Shown piece by piece: positions 1 through 6,441 of a DNA stretch of 6,441 bases (position 1 is its first letter; each line of letters begins with the position of its first letter). The position numbers and the translations under genes were made by a program. The notes below the pieces were generated by a model, which was given only the letters and a program-made list of their open reading frames with translations, made no database searches and was not told where the DNA came from. This DNA is from Maribacter sp. Lineage in GTDB: Bacteria > Bacteroidota > Bacteroidia > Flavobacteriales > Flavobacteriaceae. Where the stretch lies: the NCBI GenBank assembly GCA_030730545.1, contig JANQUX010000012.1:1-6441 (forward strand), read 5' to 3'.

Positions 1-530
1 TCGTTAGTCTTGGTGCATTGCTTCATGATATTGCAGATGCTAAATTTAATGATGGTGATGAATCTTTGGGTCCGAAAATGGCAGAGAATTTTTTATTAAG
101 TCTGGGTGTACCTAAAAGAACCATTAATCACGTCACCAATATCATCAAATACAGTTCATTTAAAGCCAGTTTAACCGATGGAAAGATGAAGAAGAAGCTA
201 TTCTCGTCTAAAGAGCTTAAAGTGGTACAAGACGCCGACCGTTTAGATGCCATTGGTGCCATTGGTATTGCCCGTGCATTTAATTATGGTGGCTTTAAAA
301 ATAGGGCACTTTATGACCCTAGTATATCGCCTAATTTAGAAATGAGCAAAGAAGAATACAAGACATCTGAAGCACCTACTTTAAATCATTTTTATGAAAA
401 GCTCTTATTGCTTAAAGATAAAATGAATACAGAAACAGGCAAGCGATTGGCTGAAGAAAGACACCAATATATGATCGACTTTTTAGAGCAATTTTATCAA
501 GAGTGGAATCCTTTAAAAATTTTAGGTTAA
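1..530 (+). CDS. HD-domain metal-dependent phosphohydrolase, YpgQ/YedJ-like (5' end missing)
   Basis: The frame is open from base 3 to a TAA at 528-530, giving 175 residues of a protein whose start lies left of the window. A TTG at base 18 falls inside the conserved core and is not a credible start. The fragment opens with LGALLHDIADAKF, whose H8-D9 pair is the HD metal-binding doublet, followed by DGDES. QDADRLDAIGAIGIARAF (about 76-93) supplies the later metal-ligand aspartate and is a signature of this family, as is the following YGG...YDP stretch. Family members have about 210-230 residues, so roughly 45 N-terminal residues with the first metal-ligand histidine are missing. Known from the family: B. 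subtilis YpgQ is a metal-dependent nucleotide pyrophosphohydrolase. A similar cytoplasmic housekeeping role is inferred here; the true substrate is unknown. A strong terminator follows 34 bases after the stop, so this is the last gene of its transcript. Confidence 0.88.
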   Translation, partial: VSLGALLHDIADAKFNDGDESLGPKMAENFLLSLGVPKRTINHVTNIIKYSSFKASLTDGKMKKKLFSSKELKVVQDADRLDAIGAIGIARAFNYGGFKNRALYDPSISPNLEMSKEEYKTSEAPTLNHFYEKLLLLKDKMNTETGKRLAEERHQYMIDFLEQFYQEWNPLKILG

Positions 531-564
531 ATTTAGAGAACAGTTCAGCAACATCAAACCATTA

Positions 565-598
565 AAAAAGGGTCTCCATTTACATGGAGACCCTTTTT
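565..598. terminator. Bidirectional intrinsic terminator between convergent genes
   Basis: The arms 565-579 and 584-598 are perfect 15-bp reverse complements around a 4-base loop (TTAC). The GC-rich core GGGTCTCC/GGAGACCC is flanked by A-tracts on the left and T-tracts on the right. Because of this symmetry both transcripts end in a U-run, so the element can stop the HD-domain gene from the left and the glycosyltransferase gene from the right. It is the only obvious element in the 88-base gap between the two convergent stop codons. Confidence 0.9.
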
Positions 599-618
599 GC
601 ATTTTATATATTTTACTA

Positions 619-2019
619 TTACTTCTGTGGCAACTCTCTAGTTAACCAACCACTTCTGCTTGCTGTTACAATTGCATAAGGTGTGATCCAAAAAAGACCG
701 AAGGTGAAAAGCACGCTGTAAGAATATGCCCAAATAGACTCAGAAAACGAGTATCTTTTAGCATAGAACAATACTGGAAAAGTTGATAAAACCAATATAC
801 TTACAAAAGTAGAACTTAAGAATAATAATGGATGTGTAATTACAAATACTAACATGAACAACACAAATGGGTAGCAAAGTACAATTCTTGAAAATTGGCT
901 AAAGAACAATAATCTTGTACCAGCTTTTGGTCCTTTTCTAAAGTTAGTAAATACATATTTAGACATTTGAATGTTCTCACGTACATTACTTCTACCCCAT
1001 CTAATGAACATTTTATAAAGTCCTTTATATTTTTCAGGAACATTAGTATAGGCAAATGCATTTCTTTGAAACAATACGTGGAAACCTTGCTTTAAGATCA
1101 TGTTCGTCATAGCTCTATCTTCACCAATATCTGAAGCTTGACCCATAAACGTTTGATTAATCCACTGATCTAAACAACCGAATACTGCAGTAGCTCTGTA
1201 GGCTGCTAAAGCACCAGGAGTACATAAAACTGAATTTAAAGTACTTTCAGAAGAACGAACGAACTCAAAACTTAATGCGAAACTTACGTCTAACATTTTA
1301 GGTAAAATCTTGTCATTATTTAAAACCCTAATGTTACCTGCAACAGCACCACAGTTCTTATCTACAATGAACGGACTAACTAAATTTCTTAAGGTGTCTT
1401 TATCAACAATAGAATCACTATCAACGGTTACGAATATTTCACCTGTACCTTCGTTAAAACCTCTGTACAATGCGTGACGCTTACCCATGTTCTTTGGTTG
1501 CTGACAGATAGAAACTCTATCACCTAATTCTTTCTTGGCTTCTTTCATCCAGTTCCAAGTATCATCTTTACTACCATCATCGATAGCTAATAATTGAATT
1601 TTGTGCTCTGGATAATCGCTATCGGCTAAACTTTTCAATGTTGCCCATACTTGTTTACCTTCATTATATGCTGGTACAATAACCGTAACTGTTGGTAATT
1701 CTTCATCAGAAACAGAAGGGATTGCCTTGTACTTTAAAAATCTGATAAAAGTATAAATGAAGAAAGTTAATTTAAAAACAAAAAAAGCAGCGGCTACGAT
1801 CATAAAAATTAATCCGATCATAGTGCTTCTTCTCTCTAAATGTAATTGAGTGAAGTCATTTTGTAATATGTATGCTAAATAAGCTGAACCGAACATTAGC
1901 ACAAAAGTACTACCCATTACAAAGATGCCCCATGCGTTGGCATTTTCTATTAGATGTTTGATTCTTGAAAAGAAAGATTTCTTCTCTGTTTTCTCGGTAT
2001 TGTTTTTTAATGTTTTCAT
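619..2019 (-). CDS. Membrane-embedded family 2 glycosyltransferase (hyaluronan/chitin synthase-like)
   Basis: This 466-residue protein is complete, with an ATG at 2019 and a TAA at 619-621. A basic, charged N-terminus (1-20) precedes membrane segments at about 31-52 and 67-95. The cytoplasmic GT-A domain runs from about 108 to 345: VTVIVPAYNE (111-120), DDGS (147-150), the DxD metal/UDP-binding motif DSD (200-202), TPGALAAYR (267-275) and the GEDR catalytic-base motif (299-302). The acceptor-site motif reads MFIRW (337-341) instead of the usual QxxRW. C-terminal hydrophobic segments lie at about 375-395, 397-420 and 430-452. The architecture matches processive synthases such as HasA, NodC and chitin synthases, which polymerise or transfer GlcNAc-type sugars from UDP-sugars and extrude the product. 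An exopolysaccharide or cell-surface glycan role is therefore inferred; substrate and processivity cannot be read from sequence. It stands alone, with the shared terminator behind it. No Shine-Dalgarno or TAnnTTTG box is evident upstream. Confidence 0.88.
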   Translation of the reverse strand: MKTLKNNTEKTEKKSFFSRIKHLIENANAWGIFVMGSTFVLMFGSAYLAYILQNDFTQLHLERRSTMIGLIFMIVAAAFFVFKLTFFIYTFIRFLKYKAIPSVSDEELPTVTVIVPAYNEGKQVWATLKSLADSDYPEHKIQLLAIDDGSKDDTWNWMKEAKKELGDRVSICQQPKNMGKRHALYRGFNEGTGEIFVTVDSDSIVDKDTLRNLVSPFIVDKNCGAVAGNIRVLNNDKILPKMLDVSFALSFEFVRSSESTLNSVLCTPGALAAYRATAVFGCLDQWINQTFMGQASDIGEDRAMTNMILKQGFHVLFQRNAFAYTNVPEKYKGLYKMFIRWGRSNVRENIQMSKYVFTNFRKGPKAGTRLLFFSQFSRIVLCYPFVLFMLVFVITHPLLFLSSTFVSILVLSTFPVLFYAKRYSFSESIWAYSYSVLFTFGLFWITPYAIVTASRSGWLTRELPQK

Positions 2020-2266
2020 TTCGTTTTTGGTAGTGCTCTTGGTTTTTATAAATGGTTCTACTATTTATAACTCTGACCTATTTACGCGCATAAGTTGCTT
2101 TTGGATGTTATTTTAGTAAAAGTTTTTAAACATTTTTTTTAGCTATTACTATTGCACGTATTATAATTCTAACCTGCTAATTTAAAAGCTTAAATTTTTG
2201 ACTTATTTGCAATATTCCACTCATTTTCATGAGTTTAGATCGATTAATTAAGCAAAACGCTTTTTT
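2020..2266. other. AT-rich upstream region of the glycosyltransferase, no gene seen
   Basis: This stretch separates the glycosyltransferase start from the signal-peptide ORF at 2267 and should hold the promoters of both. I find no match to CAAAnnTA, the minus-strand form of the Bacteroidetes -7 box, and no convincing pair of -33 and -7 boxes in either direction. A perfect 6-bp inverted repeat, ACTCAT-TTTC-ATGAGT, lies at 2219-2234 and could be a small operator or chance. The short open frames that cross this stretch read out of the start of the glycosyltransferase gene in the opposite direction and lack any protein-like pattern. Confidence 0.5.
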
Positions 2267-2606
2267 ATGATATATTTAAAAATTAAAAGAATTCTGACGA
2301 AAAATGTATACCTAAAACTTCTTTTGAGTTTTTCTTTTAGTTATGGTCAAACAGATAAAGAAATAGTACAGCTACTTTATGAAAAACCCGTTATTTGACG
2401 TTCTCCTGATATAATTGCGCATACCGATTTTTGGCTGGTTGAATTCTAGTCAGCTTGTAGAGGCAATCGGCACACCCTGTAAAAATGAAATAAAAATTAA
2501 ACTCCTCGACTCAAGAGCATGAGGCATACTTATGAACTCATATTTTAAGGGACGCCTGAACGATACGGGCAAGTAAGCCTCAAAGAATTAAACCCTCAAT
2601 GAAGGA
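2267..2606 (+). pseudogene. Degraded remnant of an exported protein gene (signal peptide retained)
   Basis: An ATG at 2267 opens a 43-codon frame ending in TGA at 2396-2398. Its translation has a basic start (MIYLKIKRILTK), a hydrophobic core (YLKLLLSFSFS) and YGQ followed by TDKEIVQLL, a classic Bacteroidetes type I signal peptide with the first mature residues. Beyond the TGA the same frame continues as RSPDIIAHTDFWLVEF to a TAG at 2447, and then meets many more stops. A second plus frame is open from 2415 to 2519 (ending KLLDSRA then TGA), and GTPERYGQVSLKELNPQ is readable in the first frame at 2549-2599. The mix suggests nonsense mutations plus a possible frameshift in a former gene. The parent protein is not recognisable. 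The residues VEF(stop)SACRGNRHTL vaguely recall a thioredoxin active site (VEFY..WCG.C), but the cysteines are absent and I do not make that call. A genuine 43-residue secreted peptide is the alternative. Confidence 0.45.
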
Positions 2607-3680
2607 TTAAAATAACTTCAACTGACCATCTTTATAAGCTTCATGTAAAGTAGTATTAAGTTTTGGGAATGTTTTACCTTCAAAATATTTACGCTTTGCC
2701 AAACGTACCATATCATGAATTTGAGTAGCTATAATACCATCACCCCTACTTCTTAATCCAAATCTGCTATCGTTTAATTTTCCACCATGGCATTCTTAAA
2801 TTTGATGCAGTACCTTTTCTGCTTTGTCGGGTAACGTTTTGCGAATCCAATCTGTAAATATTTCACCAATTGCTCCATTTAGTCTTACTACGGTAAATGC
2901 CATAGATAGCGCACCATGCTCTGACACTGCCTTTGCCAAGCTCAAAATCTCGTGACTATTGATGCCCGGTATAATTGGCGCTAACATTGCATTAACAGGA
3001 ATTCCATTTTCAGACAACACTCTTATGGCTTCCAATCGTTTCTTAATAGTAGTAGTTCTAGGCTCTAATATTCTTCTTGTTTCTTCGGATAATGAAGTGA
3101 CGGAAATGTTGACACAGATTAATCCGTATTCATTCAATTCCTTTAGAATATCCAAATCACGCAAAATCAAAGCGTTTTTAGTTATGATACCCACCGGATG
3201 CCTATATTTTAAGAAGATTTCTAAACACTTACGAGTTAATTGAAATTCTTGTTCTGCAGGTTGATAGCAATCTGTATTACCAGATAAAACAATAGTATTA
3301 GCCTTCCAACTTTTACTTCTTAATTTAGCTTCTAACAGTTTAGGCGCATCGTGTTTCACCAAAATTTTTCGCTCAAAATCTAATCCGGCACTATAGCCCC
3401 AAAACTCATGTGCATTTCTGGCATAGCAGTAAATACAACCATGCTCACAACCTTGGTACATATTCATAGAATAACTCATACCCACATCTGGACTAGTTAC
3501 TTTATTCACTATTGTTTTTGGAAAAACAGGAATGTATTGGGTCTTATTTCGATCAGCAACTTCCCCTTCTACTCGGCAGAATTCGAGAAAATCGTCTCGT
3601 TTTTCGTAACTATATGCTGAGAATTTGTTGTTCGTATTTTTTTGGGCACCTCTACCTTTCACCGATGCAATAGAATTCAT
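2607..3680 (-). pseudogene. PA0069-family radical SAM protein, interrupted by an in-frame TAA
   Basis: An ATG at 3680 starts a frame that reaches a TAA at 2796-2798 after 294 residues. The same frame then continues without another stop for 62 codons to a TAA at 2607-2609. The post-stop part begins ECHGGKLNDSRFGLRSRGDG and ends KDGQLKLF, as expected for the C-terminus of this family, so the intended product is about 357 residues, the usual length. The radical SAM cluster motif is C78-x3-C82-x2-C85 (CEHGCIYCY), preceded by MNMYQG and followed by LSGNTDCYQPAEQ (132-144), TKN (167-169), NISVTSL (191-197) and LAPIIPGIN (233-241). The family belongs with SplB-like proteins (COG1533) and would bind a 4Fe-4S cluster and S-adenosylmethionine in the cytoplasm; its reaction is not established. 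The core domain upstream of the stop is intact, so a truncated product could still fold in part. Nonsense mutation is the likeliest cause, sequencing error the main alternative. Confidence 0.85.
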
Positions 3681-3684
3681 TAAA

Positions 3685-3718
3685 TAGGATTTATTCCAAA
3701 ATTATGGAAATAATCCTA
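3685..3718. promoter_or_regulatory. Inverted repeat in the divergent intergenic region, possible operator
   Basis: The arms 3685-3698 (TAGGATTTATTCCA) and 3705-3718 (TGGAAATAATCCTA) are reverse complements at 12 of 14 positions, with a 6-base spacer. The element begins four bases upstream of the radical SAM ATG and its spacer overlaps the predicted -7 box of that gene, a placement suited to a repressor site. It could instead form a weak hairpin. No cognate regulator is encoded in the window. Confidence 0.4.
3697..3704 (-). promoter_or_regulatory. Candidate Bacteroidetes -7 box for the radical SAM gene
   Basis: On the minus strand these bases read TAATTTTG, an exact fit to the Bacteroidetes -7 consensus TAnnTTTG. 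Transcription would start near 3690, giving a leader of only about ten bases before the ATG at 3680. No good -33 TTTG box is seen at the expected distance upstream, so the call rests on one element in AT-rich DNA. Confidence 0.3.
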
Positions 3719-3768
3719 AATTACTTAATTATTATATTTTGAATTCTATAAATAACTACATTGGTTGA

Positions 3769-4425
3769 ATGAAAAACATAGCTGTTTTAGCATTGCTTTT
3801 TTTCACCTGTTATTGTTTTAGCCAATTAGCTTCACCAAGTCTTTATGGTGAATATGATGTATTTATTGATGAAGAATTTAACCAGAATACGTATCATAAA
3901 TCAACTTTCGGCTCTGAATTGACTTCATTTAAATTTATTGCTCCTGAAGTTGATGTATCCTACTAATTCGGTATAAATTCTCAAGAAAAATATTTCGCAG
4001 AACAAACGGGTCCGCCGACCTATATTGCCTATTTAAACGAGCATTTTGAAGGGTTCGTATGGGGATTTTCCCCAAAACTCTTTTATGAAGAAGAAGGCAC
4101 ACGTGTTGTTTTTATACCAAAGTACCACTTCGGAAAAATACGTGCCAAAGGTAATTTCTTAGATTCTGATGATGTAACACTAGAAAAAATTATAAAATCG
4201 AAAATGTATTATTGGTCTTTTGCTTTAGGTATCGAAGAATCTAAATGGTCTAACAATGCTACTTACGGGTTTTACCTTATATATAATGGCTTGAAAGCCC
4301 GTAACACTTTAAATCAGCTCGATTTAAATTCACAACAATTTTCAAAAAACAACTACAATACAAGAACCGTAGGCATTGGCCTAAGAATCTCTTATAATTT
4401 TAAAACACGGGATCAGGTTATTTAA
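3769..4425 (+). pseudogene. Small exported, probably outer-membrane protein of unknown function, interrupted by an in-frame TAA
   Basis: An ATG at 3769 opens a frame with a signal peptide (MKNIAVLALLFFTCYCFSQ, 1-19, cleavage expected near FSQ). It meets a TAA at 3964-3966 (codon 66) and then continues in the same frame, free of stops, to a TAA at 4423-4425. The whole would encode 218 codons. The downstream 152 residues read as ordinary protein with alternating aromatic and polar residues, for example FEGFVWGFSPKLFYEEEG and VVFIPKYHFGKIRAKGNF, and end in a strand-like TVGIGLRISYNFK. That pattern suggests an outer-membrane beta-strand protein, but I recognise no family. A restart at the internal ATG 4204 would lack a signal peptide, so it is unlikely to be a separate gene. 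It is transcribed divergently from the radical SAM gene, and its stop overlaps the convergent gene at 4418 by eight bases. Nonsense mutation or sequencing error explains the TAA. Confidence 0.72.
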
Positions 4426-5971
4426 CACCCACTTGAACCAATTGCTTTTTTGTACCTCTTTTAGCGTAGAACCTTAATTCATCTTTCTGGTAATCAATAT
4501 ATGGTACAGATACCATTAACGGTAAACGAGCCTCAGTATCATCAATAACCTTGCTGTATTTCATATGTCCGTTTTCATCCAAGCGAATTAAAAATACATT
4601 TCTATTTCTACTTAAACCTTGCTTGAACATGATACGATCATCGCTCAGTTGTTGCGGATTCTCTGAAGAAGTACTTATAAAAAAGTATGTAGTATTATTT
4701 TTGGTATATGAGCTATATGATGCATAAGCACCATCGCCCTGTGTAACCTCTGTTTTATTTATATTTCTAGCCCAAACCAAATCTCCTGTTGCGCTTAATT
4801 TCGCACTGATAATATCATTATGGTGATATCTAGTAACCATAACGCGCCCACCGCTAGAGTTAGATTGTACGCTGTTACTGGTAAAATATTCTTCGGCATT
4901 AAATAGAATGTTTCCCTCTTTGGTGATATCCATTCCTTTGAACACTAAATCTTTTATCGCCTTATCATCTTCACGCCCAAATTTATCCATCATAAACTGT
5001 TCAGAAAACGGATTAAATTTTTCAGATTTCATCTCTAAAGTTTTCGGGTCTAAGTTGAAATATGAAATTCCGTTATATCGATTATCTTTTCTATCCGCAT
5101 AAAAACCGATACAAAGCAATTCATCGCCTCTAAAAATAGGTTTCAAAGATTCTGGAAATTTACCTGGCGTGTAAAAAGACTGAACACTTCTACCGCTGTT
5201 AGAAATTCGAACCATTTCATATTGAAACTTACGTTCAGTAGCATTAAAACGTTTCTTTTTAAAGTATGCCTTACCAACCAAATACACATTCTGTAAATCT
5301 TTTGAGAAGACTATATTTTCGAATGCATAATTCTTTTCTTCTACCTCATCAGAAAAATCATGCTCCATTAATTTATTCAAGTTGGCATTGAATACATGAA
5401 TTGTATGCTGATCAACCTTTCTTTTCTTGTAATGTGTAGTTATGGCAAAAGCCGACTTATCATCATTAAATAAAATAGAAGTTGTAAACCCAGACGAAAA
5501 GTTTCGGTTATAAAAATTTCTATCTAAAGGCTGCTCTACAGGGTCAGACTCAATAGCCAAAATAGTTTCTTTGGTAAATTGAAATTGTGAAAACGGACTT
5601 CTATGAACTTCATATTGGTAACTCTTATTTCTATAGCTATACTCTAAAAACAACAAATACACTTGACCGTTACGCACATATGCATCTATAAAGTTGGCAT
5701 CTTTCAACTTATAATTATATTCAGAAACGAGTTCTAAATCTTTATTATAATGTTCAATGAAATACCCTTTTGGTCTTAGTATAATACCTGTATAATAGGC
5801 ACGTACCACAACAGTACCCTCGTTACCATCATCTGCGATAGCAAGCATGTTAGAGTATCTATATTTATCATGAAATTTTTCGCCAATAGTATATGATACA
5901 AGTTCTTCTTGAGCAAAAGAACTAACTACATTAATCAGGAACAAGAATAAGAATGCGCTACGTTTAAACAT
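4418..5971 (-). CDS. Exported protein of unknown function, possibly beta-propeller-like
   Basis: This 517-residue protein is complete, with an ATG at 5971 and a TAA at 4418-4420. Residues 1-20 form a clear signal peptide (MFKRSAFLFLFLINVVSSFA) with cleavage expected before QEE, so the product is periplasmic, surface-bound or secreted. No lipobox and no C-terminal sorting domain are visible. The mature part shows recurring units in which a strand of the type VYLLFLEY (104-111), SAFAITTHY (173-181), VYLVGKAYF (229-237) or TYFFISTSS (428-436) lies near an acidic turn such as LDENGHMKYSKVID (464-477) or LSATGDLVWARN (392-403). This resembles blades of a beta-propeller, but I cannot assign a family or catalytic residues. 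The enoyl-CoA hydratase gene lies 17 bases upstream on the same strand, so the two are probably cotranscribed; no functional link between them is obvious. There is no promoter signal in that 17-base gap. Confidence 0.8.
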   Translation of the reverse strand: MFKRSAFLFLFLINVVSSFAQEELVSYTIGEKFHDKYRYSNMLAIADDGNEGTVVVRAYYTGIILRPKGYFIEHYNKDLELVSEYNYKLKDANFIDAYVRNGQVYLLFLEYSYRNKSYQYEVHRSPFSQFQFTKETILAIESDPVEQPLDRNFYNRNFSSGFTTSILFNDDKSAFAITTHYKKRKVDQHTIHVFNANLNKLMEHDFSDEVEEKNYAFENIVFSKDLQNVYLVGKAYFKKKRFNATERKFQYEMVRISNSGRSVQSFYTPGKFPESLKPIFRGDELLCIGFYADRKDNRYNGISYFNLDPKTLEMKSEKFNPFSEQFMMDKFGREDDKAIKDLVFKGMDITKEGNILFNAEEYFTSNSVQSNSSGGRVMVTRYHHNDIISAKLSATGDLVWARNINKTEVTQGDGAYASYSSYTKNNTTYFFISTSSENPQQLSDDRIMFKQGLSRNRNVFLIRLDENGHMKYSKVIDDTEARLPLMVSVPYIDYQKDELRFYAKRGTKKQLVQVGVK

Positions 5972-5988
5972 AACCAGTTTGGTTTATG

Positions 5989-6441
5989 TCATGAACCCGG
6001 AAAATTTGCCTTTCTTTTTTCTAAAAATGCAGTAGTACCTTCGGCAAAATCATCTGTACCGAAGCAAGCACCAAAGGCTTCAATTTCCTGCTCATAACCA
6101 TTTACAGTATTCTTAAAACCAGCATTTACTGCTTTTATTGCATGAGCAATGGCAACAGATGAGTTATTGGTAATTCTTGAAATAATTTTATGGCACAACG
6201 GCAATAATTCTTCTTGGGTAGTTACATGATTTACCAAGCCGTAAGCATGTGCCTGTTCAGCAGTAATCATACCCGCGGTCATAATCATTTCCATAGCTCT
6301 ACCTTTACCTACTAACTGTGGTAAACGTTGTGTACCACCATAACCAGGTATAACACCTAGAGAAACTTCTGGTAATCCCATTTTGGCATTATCACTTGCT
6401 ACTCTAAAATGACATGCCATTGCCAATTCTAATCCGCCACC
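5989..6441 (-). CDS. Enoyl-CoA hydratase/isomerase (crotonase family), N-terminus missing
   Basis: The frame is open to the right edge and ends in TGA at 5989-5991, giving the last 150 residues of a protein that is usually about 260 long. The true start lies beyond base 6441; the TTG at 6426 falls inside a core motif and is not a start. The fragment opens with GGGLELAMACHFRVAS, the second oxyanion-hole segment carrying one catalytic glutamate (E5). MGLPEVSLGVIPGYGGTQRL (21-40) follows with the second (E25). Both glutamates needed for hydration of trans-2-enoyl-CoA are present, which supports a true hydratase over a mere crotonase relative. The C-terminal helices end in EGTTAFLEKRKANFPG, typical of the family. 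The role would be cytoplasmic fatty-acid or short-chain acyl-CoA oxidation; chain-length preference cannot be told. The exported-protein gene follows after 17 bases, so an operon is likely. Confidence 0.93.
   Translation of the reverse strand, partial: GGGLELAMACHFRVASDNAKMGLPEVSLGVIPGYGGTQRLPQLVGKGRAMEMIMTAGMITAEQAHAYGLVNHVTTQEELLPLCHKIISRITNNSSVAIAHAIKAVNAGFKNTVNGYEQEIEAFGACFGTDDFAEGTTAFLEKRKANFPGS

Noticed and set aside
849..1061. Minus-strand ORF of 70 codons
   Set aside because: It is an out-of-frame shadow inside the well-supported glycosyltransferase gene.
1925..2116. Plus-strand ORF of 63 codons
   Set aside because: It lies mostly antisense to the start of the glycosyltransferase gene and its hydrophobic look comes from the reverse complement of a Lys/Asn-rich N-terminus.
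2396..2480. Decayed thioredoxin-like active site (VEF-stop-SACRGNRHTL)
   Set aside because: The resemblance is slight, both cysteines and the tryptophan of WCGxC are out of place or missing, and several stops interrupt the frame, so a family call would be guesswork.
2959..3243. Plus-strand ORF of 94 codons
   Set aside because: It is antisense to the radical SAM core, whose motifs in the minus frame are clear; no start signal or family resemblance supports the plus frame.
3408..3620. Plus-strand ORF of 70 codons
   Set aside because: It is antisense to the radical SAM cysteine motif region and has no independent support.
2796..3966. Reassigned TAA codon or programmed readthrough explaining both interrupted genes
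   Set aside because: At least three intact or edge-truncated genes here, plus both interrupted ones, end naturally in TAA, and neither internal stop has a known leaky context; mutation or sequencing error is simpler.
4204..4425. Separate 73-codon gene starting at 4204
   Set aside because: It is the in-frame tail of the 3769 gene; the sequence just upstream of 4204 is coding in the same frame and the product would lack a signal peptide.
4908..5102. Plus-strand ORF of 64 codons
   Set aside because: It is antisense to the exported-protein gene at 4418-5971 and has no protein-like features of its own.

Overview
The window looks like a stretch of chromosome from a marine-type member of the Flavobacteriaceae (Bacteroidota). 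The evidence is AT-rich DNA, mostly TAA stops, no clear Shine-Dalgarno sequences before the genes, signal peptides ending in FAQ, FSQ or YGQ, one match to the Bacteroidetes -7 promoter consensus TAnnTTTG, and protein families common in that group. This is inference from composition and family resemblance; no marker gene is present.

Layout from left to right. (1) Bases 1-530, plus strand: the C-terminal part of a YpgQ/YedJ-like HD-domain nucleotide phosphohydrolase, cut by the window edge. (2) 565-598: a perfect 15-bp stem with T-tracts on both strands, a bidirectional terminator between convergent genes. (3) 619-2019, minus strand: an intact membrane-embedded family 2 glycosyltransferase of the hyaluronan/chitin synthase type. 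(4) 2020-2606: about 590 bases without an intact gene, holding a 43-codon signal-peptide ORF (2267-2398) followed by fragments with many stops. (5) 2607-3680, minus strand: a PA0069-family radical SAM gene interrupted by an in-frame TAA at codon 295 of 357. (6) 3681-3768: a short divergent intergenic region with a near-perfect inverted repeat over a likely -7 box. (7) 3769-4425, plus strand: a small exported protein gene, also interrupted by an in-frame TAA, at codon 66 of 218. (8) 4418-5971, minus strand: a 517-residue exported protein of unknown function. (9) 5989-6441, minus strand: an enoyl-CoA hydratase/isomerase, cut by the right edge and probably cotranscribed with the gene at 4418-5971.

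The most notable feature is the run of three damaged reading frames between 2267 and 4425. The radical SAM gene and the divergent exported-protein gene each carry a single in-frame TAA with good coding sequence on both sides, and the signal-peptide ORF is heavily degraded. Fresh pseudogenisation is the simplest reading; sequencing error or unusual decoding should be excluded. The genes do not form a recognisable pathway, and I see no CRISPR array, transposase, tRNA, rRNA or defence module. I do not see a convincing new multi-gene system.
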